64,000 nt of DNA. Source: Micrasema longulum (Eukaryota; Arthropoda; Insecta; Trichoptera; Brachycentridae). The stretch is taken from assembly GCA_022494885.1 (NCBI GenBank), contig JAGVSM010003568.1:83137-147136 (forward strand), in the 5' to 3' direction. Positions within the stretch are counted from its first letter, which is position 1, and every line of letters begins with the position of its first letter. Shown piece by piece: positions 32,839-45,059 of this stretch. Made by a program: the position numbers and the translations under genes. The notes beneath the pieces are model-generated. The model saw nothing but the letters and a program-made list of their open reading frames with translations, had not been told where the DNA came from and did no database searches.

Positions 32839-33082
32839 TGCGAATGTGTCTGGTTGTAGAAGTCGAGGAAGGCCGAGAAAGACATGGCATGATCAAGTAC
32901 AATAAATTCTTGAAAGTGGTCATGTGAAAAGTCGGAATAATCGACGTGCGTGCATGAGAAGATGTATGAATGTGAAGGAAGCAAAGGAAGTGTGCCAGGA
33001 CAGAGTGGTGTGGCGTTCTATCCTCTCTGCCTACCCCTCTGGGGAAATGGCGTGATGGTTAGTTAGTTAGTTAGTTAGCTTT
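32077..33082 (+). mobile_element. RTE-like non-LTR retrotransposon, 5'-truncated, family zeta
   Basis: The element starts inside the reverse-transcriptase domain, runs through the thumb and C-terminal region, and ends in a GTTA tandem repeat (33058-33079), as expected of RTE-type LINEs. A frameshift and a TGA at 32836-32838 split the ORF. The rest reads on in other frames as SGCRSRGRPRKTWHDQVQ, then SGHVKSRNNRRACMRRCMN, and WRSILSAYPSGEMA. A shorter copy lies at 8400-8830. It is inserted in a family sigma LINE tail. Confidence 0.9.
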
Positions 33083-33175
33083 TTTTCTTTTTTTTTTCTT
33101 TTTTTTTCTTTTTTATACACGTGAGGATATACAAAGAAGACTTAATATACAGAAAGAAATAACAAAATCTTTATA

Positions 33176-36100
33176 TGAACGATTTGCCCCTGCTACTTAT
33201 AAGTACCTACCTATGTAGGTACAGGTACACGCAAAGGCCAAGTAAATAACACACTGGTGCGTCAAATATCACTTGTTTGTCGTTCCAAAAGTACTGAATC
33301 TAGTTTATTAGTAACAGGATTAATTAAAGTCCCACCAGTTTGTTATTTTATCAAAGTGAACATGATATAAAGTTGTGTTTTCAGAACATTATTCATGTTA
33401 ATTTAATTTACATCTCTAATTTGGTACTTAAGCGTTATTTCTAAAACAAAATGGCATCTTCTATAATAACGGCTGTGAGTTCGTGCGCCACTCAAATTAA
33501 ATTAATATTCTGCATAATAAACTTGATTAACGCCATTACTAAACGTAAAATTCACTGGAATTTATCCATCTTTCTTCTGAACTTATTTTCGAAGAGCCCA
33601 TTCCACTTTTCTTTCCAGTTTTTCACGCTTAGAATGTAAGTTTCTCTTTATGTATTAACTTTGTTTCAGGCTTGAACATTCTGCCAGACACGTTCTAAGC
33701 GCGTCCAGTTGTAACTTTGTAGGAAACGTACCAACGCCCAGTCACTCAAGCCAAAAGCTTCTTTGAATGGAACGCCAAACAAGGGAATTAGATGCAGAGT
33801 AAAAAAGCGCATTTATTTAAAGGGGACACCGTATTTTTAAAAGTAAAGCTTTTCGCTTTGTGTCTCTGGCGCAGGGTTTACTTGTGATTATATATCTTTG
33901 TAATTTTGCCGACGCAGTAGCATCAGACAAAATTGAGTCCATTTGGTTTGGGTCCGTAATAAGAATAATATAAGGCGATATGAAAAACAACATGTCGGGA
34001 TTTGGGATGAACCCCAGTATGCCACATACATACTACAAACACGTGAATGCTTTCATAAAAATTCTACGTTACTCTATACTCGGTGTCGCTTAAGAGACTA
34101 AACTTCATACAGCCTCATTAATCAAAAACATATTCTTTAATCCTTTTTGATCAAGCAGTTTTTTGTTTATTTTTGTCTCAGATTGTGCGTTTGGAGGTAA
34201 TAAAAAAAAACGCGTCAGTAAATCGATGCACCGTTTACTTTCATTTGTAAGTAGAAGAGATGTACCGAATATGGCTTACGTCTCTAATATGAGATGACGG
34301 TGTTTTTCAAGAACCAAACAAGAACGCCCTGCATAACCCAGCGTACTCACTTCCCTACCGACCGATCAAAACATGTACATACCCGGATGCCAGACGCACT
34401 ACAAGCGTCAGAGACAGTGATTAGGTTTTTGTGCCTTTTCAATATGATATTTACGTAAATTTCACATTTTTATTATTCAATATTTTTTCTCGACAGAATC
34501 ATCAACCTTTTACTGATTGACAATTGAACTAAGTTATGCAAAAAGCTGCTAGACCACGATTTTGGAAAAAATGAGATATGAGGGTTATCGGTTGCAGTAA
34601 GGTAAATTCTACGTTCTGCTAAAAACAGCCAGGCCATTTTCATACAAAAAAACTATGATAATTACCCTCTGAAAATATTAATGCCTCTAGAAATCTAGTT
34701 ATCTCAAATACATTAAAGTGGATAAATAAATAAGTATTGAAATTTGGTAAATTCATTCATTTCAAAATAACTGTAATAAAAATATATCTTTTAATACAGA
34801 ATGTCATCTCGTACATTTAATACCAGATCTGGCTATTTTCTACAAAATATATATTTAAGGTTGTGTGGTCAGCTAGACTTGATAAAAAAATCACCAAAGA
34901 TATAATTATTTTTAACAATAACAAATTAATTACGTGTTTTTCAACAATTAAGTACCCTAATTTAAATATAAAATAACATGTTCACTACATAATGACACAA
35001 AATGCATCAGAGTTTTATTAGGGCTGACTGTTTTCTGCAAAACGCTCATCTTAGGTTGTGTTGACAGCCAGACTTTGAAAATCATTAAAACTGGTCGAAT
35101 ACATAGTTAAATTATTGTCGATGCATAAAAAACGCACGTTTACATTATTTCCTCTTTTTCACAGTAAAAAACATTGCAATTGTTGTGATTTGATTATTCA
35201 CTCTCAATCTAAGTTCCGCTTTTTTATGGCTGGCTCTTTCTCCATAACAACGTTCAATTTAAGTCTAAACATTGTGTCTTTATAATGTTTTGAAGTTTAA
35301 TTCAACTAGATTTTCTCTGAAAATATTTGTTTTTTACTAATATTGGATACCCAAGCCACCTTTATTTGGAATACCGTCTGATATAAGAAAGACTGTTTCT
35401 AACATGGGATTCTAGTATAAATAAATTTATTAACGTTTTCCAGGTTACATACAGGTTCCAGACACCTTGTAAAAGCAAAACTGGAAGGCTTAGAAAAGAA
35501 AAAGGGCATTTTGAAAAAAGGCATAAAATCTGCAAGGAGTGAATCCAGTACAAAGCCTGACGTCATTGGTGCTAGGACGATAATGTGGATTTTCGTTATT
35601 GGATGCAAAATTAAAATACTTGACTATCTCATGTTAGAAGCACTTTTTTGAAAAATATGTTTTTTCTATCGTTTTACCTTTTGTTTAAAATTATGTCTTT
35701 ATTTGTATGTTTTTTTTTAGTATTTCGATGATATTTTATGTAACATAACTATGTTCCTAACGATTTCAATGTGTAATACTTAATAAGTAATTTATATAAT
35801 TTTAAAAAATCGCTTAGCTATTCCATATTTGATACATTTCCTCTAATGATAGTTAAGGACTGCTTAACCCTATACCGCTAATATATTTAGTCGAAACGGC
35901 GATAACTCTTTAAATTCTACCATGTTTGAGTAATTAAAAGCATATTACATAAAAAAAACACAATTTTGCAAATTTAAACAATTTATAATGATAAATACAA
36001 TAGGTACCTTGAAAAACAAATCAATCCTTTAAAAAAATAATTACCTAATACGTAGTGTTTCAAAATAAATTGCTTTCATATGATTAAACCTTCCCCTATA

Positions 36101-37900
36101 CAAGATAAGAAACTTTTTGAGGCAATTAAAAAATCAATACTTTCTTTAGAATATCAGTATTTAATAAAATTATGTTTTTAATTTTTTTTTATTAAATAAT
36201 ACAGTTACATAAAATAAAAGATGTTTTTTTTTCTACTACAATCTACATTTATATATTTGGTGAATGTTATAACTGTAACATTCCATAAAAGAGACTATCT
36301 CTTGTGCTTGGGAGTGACTCACACTGATATACCTAGTTATTTGGTAATTTTTAGTTCTATAATCTCAAATATAGATGAGAAAAAAATTCAAATTTTTACA
36401 AAATAAAAATAAAAACATAAAAAATAACACATCTATTCCAATTAAATGACATAATTATTAGATACCTATTCAATCAGATAAATAAAAAAGTTTTTCAAAT
36501 TATAATTTTTAATTACAGTGGGTATATTTAAAAAAAAAAAAGAAATGTATCGATTTATTAATAACATTTAGAATCTTTAATTGATTTTTCAGATAGGTGT
36601 TTTGTATTTGACATGTAAAACAAAATGGCGCCTTATAAGAGGCGTATTTTGGATAACAGTACCTAAAGATTTGAACTTATTGTTGTTATTAATCACCATT
36701 ATCCCCCCTTTTTGACCCATGAGTGCATAGGGTACTGCAATCCGACCATCTGTTACATGAGGATACAGTTAACAGTCTTACGTTACCCCTCTCCCAGGAT
36801 GCCAGTATTTCATCTCTCGCTTTTTAACTTTTGCCTTGCTTGGGCCGCCTTGTTCTTTTCACACTTAAAACCGTATTTTTACAATTCAATAAAATAAAAA
36901 GAATATTAAAAATAATTAAAAATTATCCACCTAGACACATAGATTTCCGTGGTACCGCGTAGTTTGTAAGTAAGTGTTCGTGGTAGAAGTTTACTTCTTA
37001 CACTTTCTCATACATTTGCAAAGTTTCAGAGATCTCCAGTGAGACATGGAGATAAAAAGTTCTGTATTAAATTATTTTGAAAGAAAGCAGGTGTATTAAA
37101 GAGACAGTGTAACGTAACCATCAAATGTACTACAGAAATTTGATATTTTCTTATTAGTTTTACGTACTTATACTCCGACCTCATACTTCTTACAGTTCTC
37201 ATAAAGAGACGAGAGAAAATATTACTAATATAAATAAAGAAATAAAAATGCCTTAGAGATGAGAGACCCAACAATGTAGGTACACTCGTAGATGAGTATT
37301 GCGTCTGCAAATTCGTACTAACTCGTAACACAAAAATAAATTATTTTACATTATAATAATGGATAGTTTTTATATACCGTCATACAGGGACACTTTACAA
37401 ATGTGATTTTCTTCAAAATGAATTATGTTTACAATTATTTTTTATTTTCTTAAAATTTGATTGACAAGAATATACTATATTGTTCAAATATTATCCGGAA
37501 TCTGTGATTAAAAAGAACTGCGCCAAAAAAAGAACGACAATAACGATACGATAAATTAGGTTCTCTGTGTACCCGATGAAAAATAAAATAATTAAAATAA
37601 TGTTTACTGAAATGATACGTCGGTGACATGGAGGAAATATCTTTAACTAATTTAATTAATTTATGAGGCATGATTAAGCGAAAACTCTTCTGAAAATTTG
37701 TAGATTGAGAGATCATGAAAATAACTTTACAACTTCCATATAATCCCGGATCTCAATTCAAAAGACCGATTTATCTATTTGACTCACAAATTTCTTCGCT
37801 TACCCTGAGTTTGACTCCTAAATTTTCGACTCTGGAATCAAAAGATTAACTGGAATTATTATTAATACAGTAAATTGGCAACATTGTGGCTTCAATCCAC
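33176..37900. other. Largely unassigned region
   Basis: GC-richer patches at 33640-33970 and 34190-34440 have no convincing frame. Two diverged copies of about 110 bases (around 34800-34915 and 34985-35095) share GGTTGTGT-G-CAGC-AGACTT and TCTRCAAAA. A degenerate SINE-A scrap is at 36690-36790. A minus-strand 101-codon frame (37026-37331) has no known domain. Confidence 0.35.
36690..36790 (-). mobile_element. SINE-A fragment, degenerate
   Basis: Minus-strand words in SINE-A order: GTAACGTAAGACTGTTAACT, CTCATGTAACAGATGG and GTACCCTATGCACTCATGGG correspond to the 3' half of the reference copy. The tail is lost. Confidence 0.5.
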
Positions 37901-37916
37901 TTACTAAACTTAACGC

Positions 37917-38320
37917 CTTAAAGCCGAAGAATATGTAACGGAAAATGACAGCTTTCAAGAAGAGCTGGATGTGCGGCTTAAAATAGCAGGCGCTGCATTC
38001 AACAGTATAAAGGCTGTCCGGAGATTGGATATTTACTCAATGAAAATCAATTGTCTAATTAACGCCGGCAAAATACTTATTCTCATATACGGACGCGAAT
38101 CGTGGGCACCTCACTAGGGCCCAAAACACCAAAATACTGATTTTGAGAATAGTTTTCTAAAAATAATGTTAGGAGTGCGGTGGTTTGACTTTGTGAGAAA
38201 CAAAGAAACAAGAGGACGGAAACAACAACTTCCCGTGACAACTGTTATCAAGTGAAGGTGATACAGTTGGCCGGGTCATATACTGCGGATGCCTCCTGAG
38301 CTTTTTTGCTTTACAGGGCA
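37917..38320 (+). mobile_element. LINE reverse-transcriptase thumb region, family mu
   Basis: From about 37920 one frame reads LKAEEYVTENDSFQEELDVR, LKIAGAAFNSIKAVRRLDI, then INAGKILILIYGRESWAP and a stop. A second frame gives FLKIMLGVRWFDFVRNKETR and a third WPGHILRMPPE. This is the region after the YADD motif in RTE/CR1-like enzymes (RI--A--AF--L---W-----S---K---Y----LS-LLYG-E-W, then RILGVRW-D---N-E, then W-GHVLRMP). Several stops and frameshifts make it a pseudogene. It is a different family from the element at 32077. Confidence 0.75.
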
Positions 38321-39490
38321 GAGATTCTCGACGCTTAGAACGTATTCGAAACTGTTACTTTTATGTTTTACCTTTAGGTTAGGTATTGACAGATTTTTGT
38401 AAAAACAAAAAAAAAGTATTCTAAAATTCGTTTCTGTCTCAAGGGGTTAAAAATACGTATGGCAGAATGCACTTGAATTTGAATGCGTCAATTTGATTGC
38501 AAATTGACTCATCGACTTGAAAATGGCGGCACTAGTCGTCAGTGAATAATCGTACATCTCCGATTATAATCGTCACAGGATGGAAACAAAATAGGAAAAG
38601 GATGTGATTACTTTACAAAATAAATTACTTTTGATTCTAAAATAAAAATTACAAAACTTTATTTGAAAATTATTTTTAAGCTCCTACTGTTGCTACACCT
38701 AAAAATCTACAAAATTTTACAACTTCATTTTGACGTTGATTATAAATCCACGAAATGTACAAAAAATCAAAGTCCTTAATTGTGTCCAGACTGTCCAGAA
38801 GAATGAGGAATCCTATATTGTGTGTGAAATTCATTGGTGAAAATTCAGGAAAAGAAAATTGAAAAGAAATTACATAGTTTGCCTTGGGGTACCTATTTGA
38901 AAGTGAATTCGTCCACATTTTATGAGGCTTTGGGTTCGCTTTAGGCAATGTTGGCGTAATTTTTTTATTTTTTTTAAAGATTAAGTTAAGATCTAATCGG
39001 TGCCATATAACTGCAATATTATAATTATTATTTCATGGACTGTTGAATGAAGTATATTACAAATTATAGGTAGGTATATTACAAATTATTTCTGCGATAG
39101 AAGTACTAATGATAGAAGAGAACCTGTGCACCATTAGGAACGGATACAGTGACGATAAGAATGAGGCATTATTCGCTGTTCTTATTTTCTTATAAGAGTG
39201 CAAATTGTTAGTAGGTGGTTTTAAATTTTAATGTAACATTACTCAATTTGCCTTGACCATTTCAGTCAAGAGTGACAATAAACTTTTCAACAAAAACATG
39301 CCATATAGGCAGAGAACAATGGGTAATTGTAAAAATATGACCGTTCTAGAAATGTACGCACACACTTATTTTTAGTTAAATGAGTTGTGATAGTTAGACT
39401 AACTTACAAAAAAACCTATGAAAATACTCAAAAGAACATATGTACAGATTTAGTTCTAGCCTATAGAAGCATTATTTTTGAACGAAAATT
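38321..39490. other. Unassigned DNA
   Basis: The minus-strand frame 38676-38948 (90 codons) is not obviously AT-noise but has no domain I recognise. No repeats were matched. Confidence 0.3.
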
Positions 39491-39494
39491 TTGT

Positions 39495-40130
39495 TAACAC
39501 ATTTTATATTATTTATTCATTCAAAATTACACTCTTTTAAATATTAATAAACTTATTAAGGCTTTTTAGACTGTGCCCACGTCAAGCCATAAAAATTACC
39601 AATAAAAAATACATAGTAAAACTAATTAAATTAAATAATATTGACATGTGATGCAATCGAATAGCAATCCAGGAAAACAAAGTATGAATAATAAATGATT
39701 AAATTTCAAAAAAGACAATGCATAAAAAAATTAATATAAATATTAAAACAAAAATTTAAATTTAGAAAAATATATATATATACATAATTGAAATGATAAT
39801 TGAGATATAGTTTCTAGAAACTCTAGAAGCTCTATACTATAGTTAGAAATGAAAGCAATAAATAATTTGCCAAATAACAGTGCGTACTAAATTAAATAAT
39901 ACAAAAATGCATAGTGAAAAAACATAAAAATGTCAAGATATAAAAAAGCAAATAAAAGTATGGAACAAAAGCAGATTAGTCAATTTCCGCCAATCTCGAA
40001 CTTTAAAAAGATTAACAGCCTCGTCCCTATCGATGTGCAGCAACCGATTGCAAACCTTTTTCTTAAATACGTTGACACTTGTGGAGTTCTTTATGGCTGC
40101 CGGAAGTTGATTAAAAATTTAAGGAGCCAG
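39495..40130 (-). mobile_element. LINE ORF C-terminus and UTR, family theta
   Basis: Minus strand: LPAAIKNSTSVNVFKKKVCN, RLLHIDRDEAVNLFKVRDW, RKLTNLLLFHTFICF, running into the same AT-rich 3' UTR found at 15140-15716. LP--I--S-S---FK-K----L is the standard LINE C-terminus. The 3' end (GAATGAATAAATA in sense) is at about 39505. The 5' cut is near 40130, where an R1 copy begins. Confidence 0.85.
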
Positions 40131-40133
40131 TAA

Positions 40134-40318
40134 TTAAACGGGAACATAACAACAGAGATAGAAAATATTTTGGAGATATGAAGATGGTAGTAAAGGCATT
40201 CATAGGGCTTATGACCTGTCGTTGACCACTTTATCCACTTTTTAATATTCACCATTCTACCTGTGTATGAAAATCGAAATTTCTGCGATTCTTTCATTTG
40301 TTGATTTGAGTGGAGCTA
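40134..40318 (+). repeat. R1 copy
   Basis: AACAACAGAGATAGAAAATA, AAGGCATTCATAGGGCTTAT, GACCTGTCGTTG, CACTTTTTAATATTCACCAT, TCTACCTGTGTATGAAAATC and CATTTGTTGATTTGAGTGGA follow the R1 order. Both termini are missing. It sits exactly between two LINE remnants (theta and nu). Confidence 0.7.
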
Positions 40319-40935
40319 AAGTGACATGTTATATTTTCTGATTTGAAATTGAGGGTATGATAATCTATAGAAGTGAGATTTTAGTTGACATCCAAACTGA
40401 CTGGGACTGTTGATGATTTGTAAGTTTGAAGGCAATTGGTTCCAGGCAGAGGGACCGGCAACGGCAAAAGCACGATCCCCAAATCTAGTGTTTGAGGAGC
40501 GCCGGATTTCGACAAGTTTTCCTCTGCCTGAATCGAGTGCTGATCTAAGAGTATATTTTCTTTGACATGTATTTTCCCTAATACAAAGTTCCGATAGGCA
40601 TCTTGGAGCTAATTTATGAAGGGATTTGAATACTGTCCAGCAAAGCTTGTATTTTATTCTCTCTGGGCTTTTTAACCAGTGCAAATCTCGAAGATATGAG
40701 ATGTGAGAATATTTGTTTACTCCCGTAATAAGCCTTGCTGCTGCATTGAAAACAGATTGAAGTTTATCAGTTTGGTATTTTGGGAGATTTGCTTATATTC
40801 CATAACACTAATCCAAACGCGAAACGACATAAGCATTCACAAGAGTTTTAGTTGCGTCCATAGAAATATTTCTCCGTACGTATTTGATTTGTCGGAGATG
40901 GAAGAAACTTTTTAGAAATTATATTGTCTTGAGAA
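40319..40935 (-). mobile_element. CR1/L2-like LINE fragment, family nu
   Basis: Read on the minus strand: FFHLRQIKYVRRNISMDATK, TLVNAYVVSRLD, ANLPKYQTDKLQSVFNAAAR, LITGVNKYSHISYLRDLHWL, KSPERIKYKLCWTVFKSLHK, LAPRCLSELCIREN, TRFGDRAFAVAGPSAWNQLP. This continuous match to the post-palm region of CR1/L2/Rex-like enzymes makes it the longest such piece here. The palm with YADD lies beyond the 5' cut. One in-frame TAG occurs just after VVSRLD. It is related to family beta at protein level but has a different UTR. Confidence 0.9.
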
Positions 40936-41630
40936 TAAAGAGGATCTCATGTTAACCTTTCAAAGCCTGAAGTTGAAATACATTCGCTAGTTCCTGAAGG
41001 GGGTACCCGAAATACCCCAGCTAAAATTCTATGAATACGACCATAATAAATAAAACAAAAATATCATTATGATTTTCACGATAGCGTTTATAAAACTGTT
41101 TCACAATATTTTAAGTTTTCTGCAAATTTTTTACATTGTTCATAAAATGCTTTTGCTAAAGGATGCCATTTCGCATCGTGCTGCTCTCTTAACGGAACGT
41201 CGAAGAACAAAGATCTAAAATCTCACTAAGTGTAGCGCGGTGGTGCGGCGGGAAGTTGGGAACGAGAATGCATGTAAAATCTAAAGCACAAAATCCAGCT
41301 ATTTGTGGTTAAGGCTGGGAATTTGGCCCAAATAGAAAAAAGTACGCGAGCTAACTGACAAATATATCAACTATTATCATACTGTAAAGTGATGAATTGT
41401 AATGTTTGCTGTTTGCACATGGAAAAAACAAAGAAAATTTTTTGGAAGATTTGGCAGAAAAATATTGTAATAATTTCGATACATTTTCAACATTTTTGGC
41501 TGGTCTGTCGTACGTAAAATTTTATCGTTAAATTATGATCTTTACATTTTCCCTCGTATTATGATTATTGTGTGTTTAAGTTTACATTGATTAGTTTTTA
41601 CGATATTTTCGAAACATTAAACATTTACTT
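40936..41630. other. Unassigned DNA
   Basis: A GC-richer patch at 41160-41290 has no clear frame. Nothing else was recognised. Confidence 0.35.
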
Positions 41631-41632
41631 AA

Positions 41633-41801
41633 AGGTGTTTTTTTTACTTGAATATTTCATAGTTCCTGAACCAGCACTTTAAGCGTATGACTGATCATCT
41701 TACCTTTATATAATAAAAATGATCAAGATACGACGTGGTCGGTATAAAAATGCAATTCCCTATACACTATTAGACGCGAAAAAATAATGATGATGATGAT
41801 G
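41633..41801 (+). mobile_element. SINE-A, 3' half
   Basis: GAATATTTCATAGTTCCTGA, GACTGATCATCTTACCTTTA, AAAAATGATCAAGATACGA, TATACACTATTAGACGCG, then (GAT)n. The tRNA-like head is absent. Confidence 0.8.
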
Positions 41802-42695
41802 TTATTTTTTAGATGGTAAAGAATTACCGACTTTTTTTAGTACCTCCTTTAAATTAAACCGTTGATTCCTCAATGTTTCTCCTTGAATAAAAATATGTTA
41901 ATTAGTATATCTAACTAAAAACCTTTCCTACAAACTTTAATGTTAAAGATTCACATATGGCACAGGTGGTTTTTAAGTATGTATCTAATTTTATTAATTA
42001 AACGAGGAAAACTGCGACAAAAACATCTTACCCAATTTGAAGAATTATTAATTAACGTTGCATTAATTTAATTAAATGTGATAAAATTTAATATTACTAA
42101 TGAAGCGAATTAACAAAACAAGATTTGCCAGTAACAGTATCATAAACGAATTATGTACCTTTTTGAATATTTAAAAATAATGATGGCGACTATTAAACAA
42201 TTGAACTATGACTTGAATATTATTTCTTTAATTGAAATATTTACTTTTAATGTATTTTTGATACGCATTTTTGAGCGTCATTGAAAATTGTTTTATTGAA
42301 CGCATTCAATACAAACGTTTTATATTTTAATTGATCTATTCATTTCAATTGATATTATAATTACTAATGACACCTCACAAGACGCTTAACTATAAACAAT
42401 TCATAATAAATATTAATCATATTCATATGGGTAATATATATGGAAAAGGAAAATCTAATTAAATTAATTGTAGGTACCTACATAAGCCAATGATAAAAAT
42501 ATCTCAGCAGGTAGTTTTTATAAACTAACGACCTAAAAAGCACATTTGCCTGTCAACAAACTAAGTTCCATGCGCAAAACTACGCCTGTTACATACTTAC
42601 TTGTGCCATTACAAACTTTCAAAGAAAAAAAACTCATTTACAAATTTCTCGATACTCTAGATTTCCAAATAATTTAACTTTACACAGATGCAATA
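41802..42695. other. AT-rich DNA, nothing assigned
   Basis: Repeated TTTAATTAA-type words and no coding frame above background. GTAGGTACCTACATA at 42471 is a word typical of lepidopteran sequence. Confidence 0.4.
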
Positions 42696-42699
42696 CACT

Positions 42700-42928
42700 T
42701 GCAGCTTTAAGTCATCACGCATATGTTGGAAAAAAAAAACAATAATCTTCCAGAAATCTTAAAATCAATACCAAATATTAAAACATTTAAATCTAAGTTA
42801 AAAAAACACATGAGACCTACCCTCTACTGAATGTTGTTTTTCTTTTAGAATATTATATCTCATTTTAAGAATCTGTTTTAGATAGTTAAAATGAAACGTA
42901 AATAAAATATAATACATATACGAGTATG
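42700..42928 (+). mobile_element. LINE ORF C-terminus, family xi
   Basis: A frame near 42740-42830 reads NNLPEILKSIPNIKTFKSKL then KKHMRPTLY and a stop. It is the N-LP--IK-IPNI-TFKSKLK-HL pattern of LINE C-termini. A UTR of about 95 bases ends in AAATAAAATATAATAC. No second copy was seen. Confidence 0.7.
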
Positions 42929-42950
42929 TATGGATACTATATACTACTAG

Positions 42951-43660
42951 CGGACCTGTCAGACGTTGTCTTGCTCGAACGTTGGCTTGCCTGCTATTAG
43001 CTTGGAAAAAGACTTTTCATTGCTAAGTAGGTACCTAGGTACTTGTTTTTGATTAAATTCCAAGACTAAAAATTGTTAACATTCAAATATTGAATTTAAG
43101 TAGGTACTTAGGTACTTGTTACTGTTGAATTTCAAAACATAAAATATTTTTTTTTTCAAATATGGCATTCTTTTTGAAAACGTCAAACTCCGGTCTTCTC
43201 ACCAACAGAGGGATGTACTTATGTAGGAATACGTTTTTCAAAAAAATATTTAATTCAATATTATTTTTATATTATTAAAAATCCAGATAAAAGAAATAAA
43301 TAAGTAAAAATTATAAGGAATTTAAGGAAATAATCTCTTTCAGATCCACAAAAAACAAATGCTGTTTGTAAACATTCAAAAATAAACTTTTTTACCCACA
43401 AAAAAACAACATCTTTTCTTTTTTTGCAAATGCATTCTCCTCGAATACAACCCTGGTAGATCGATGAATAAAACGTTTATGCTCCTAACTTCTTTTTAAC
43501 CTATAAGATTGAAGATTTTAATACCTACGAACACGCACATCGCAAAAATCTATATTTCTCTGAAAACCGCATGTAAATCGGTTAAGCCGTTTAGAAGAAG
43601 TTCAGTGACATCAGTGTACAGAGGAATTATATGTATAAATATATGCACATAAAAATAAAT
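42951..43660. repeat. Possible interspersed repeat with CTAGCGGACC start
   Basis: It begins ACTACTAGCGGACCTGTCAG and ACGTTGTCTTGCTCG. It ends CGCATGTAAATCGGTTAAGC, CGTTTAGAAG and a GACATCAGTGTACAGAGG stretch. Repeats starting TAGCGGACCCGGCAGACGTTGT and ending in AAATCGGTTCAGCCGTTT are familiar from lepidopteran and other insect DNA. That identification is from memory and uncertain. A tandem duplication of about 75 bases (43023 and 43098, AAGTAGGTAC-TAGGTACTTG) lies inside. Confidence 0.4.
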
Positions 43661-45050
43661 GTAAAACAAACTCCCTCTCTAATCACTTCTGAAAATTCAG
43701 TCTATCAGAGAGGTAGAAACGTTATTATTGATCATGTATGTACAACCATTTTGTAATTTTATACTTAATTTATCAATATTTTTTTTTAATAAAAAAAATA
43801 ATAGGAATCTAATATTTTTAGAAACAACAATGGCATATTGATCACTGTGCCACAAATATTTCTTTAATTTGTGTAAAAAAATGCAGTTTAAAAACAAAAA
43901 GTTTGTTTTTAAGGCATTAGAGCTTCTGATATATTGCTGGAAATACTATCAATATACCATGGTCTTTAAACCACTTTGGTAATTATTTTTAATCATGTTA
44001 ATAAAACAGCGCTTTTTAATAACTATTCAAGTGGTTTTGATTAAGTAACTTATTCAACTAAACTCTTTTTAAAAATACATATATCAACTTATGTGTGACG
44101 CAATAAATAAACATTTTTTAAAATTAATAGTCTTTCAGAAGTCCAATATAAATGTTTTAAATAAACGGTCGTTACTCATAAGAAAAATGCGGTGCTACCC
44201 TTTCATGTCAATCCGCACTTCAAACGGAAGACGTAAATCATTTAAGTTAATTAGATTCAGTGTTTTGTATTACTAAATTTAAGATTTTTATTCGTTTTTT
44301 AAAGCCATATAACAGAAAGCAGAAATAATCACGAGGGCAGTTACATACGAATTATTCAAAAAGTAAAAAAAAAAAATCAAATTAAGTTCTGCATTTTCTG
44401 TAAAAAATCGTTATAGGTAACAAATAACCAATTTTTTAAAGATATTTTTAAACACTGGCAAAAAACAGTGAAAGAGAAAATAGAAAATGACACTGTTCAT
44501 ACTTTCGCAAGATATTTTCTGAGTATGGATACATTAATTTATGTAATAATTTATCCAAACATTTATAGGCAGGTTTCTATATCAAAAGTTGGGGATGCTT
44601 TGGTGCATGTACGTACGTGTTTTTAAATGGTAGATTTTATTGTGTAAGTAGCAGAAATGTTGCTCAATTTTTTTTTATTCAAAAATCTTACAAATTCCTA
44701 CAAATTAGATGTTAAAAAAATGATTTCACATCTTCGCCATATTTTTTTAATAAATTGTTTCGGCATTTACCCATATGTTTAAGGAAGTAATAATATCAAA
44801 TATAAAATAAACAAAACCCTTTGTATTTTATCTTTCTTGTGTGGCGCAAAATACAAATCGTTATTATAATATAATTTGCATATCAAATTGATCACATTCT
44901 TAGAAAATTCTAAATATCGGGTGATATTTGTACGTAAATACCTTTACAATATGCTTCTTCAATTTCGGACCACCCATGCTGCTTTAAATGCCATTCATTT
45001 ATAAAATAAAATAAAATATAGATATATAAGATATGACGGGGATAATAAAA
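43661..45050. other. AT-rich DNA, nothing assigned
   Basis: No element matched. Frames such as 44091-44276 look like background. Confidence 0.4.
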
Positions 45051-45059
45051 AAGGTTTTT

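Larger units (their letters stand above)
32012..33175 (-). mobile_element. LINE 3' tail, family sigma, split by an RTE-like insertion
   Basis: The left part (32012-32075: AATGCAACCTCACTGGGCTG, CGTGCTGAGGACAC, CAATATGC) and the right part (33110-33175: ATACAAAGAAGACTTAATAT, ACAGAAAGAAATAACAAAAT) match one continuous stretch at 54142-54280 in the same order and orientation. The approximately 1-kb RTE-like element lies between them, with T-rich sequence on both sides. Confidence 0.7.

Noticed and set aside
43560..43640. Assignment of the 42951-43660 repeat to a named family
   Set aside because: The TAGCGGACC start and AATCGGTTAAGCCG end feel familiar from insect repeats, but I cannot name the family from sequence alone.
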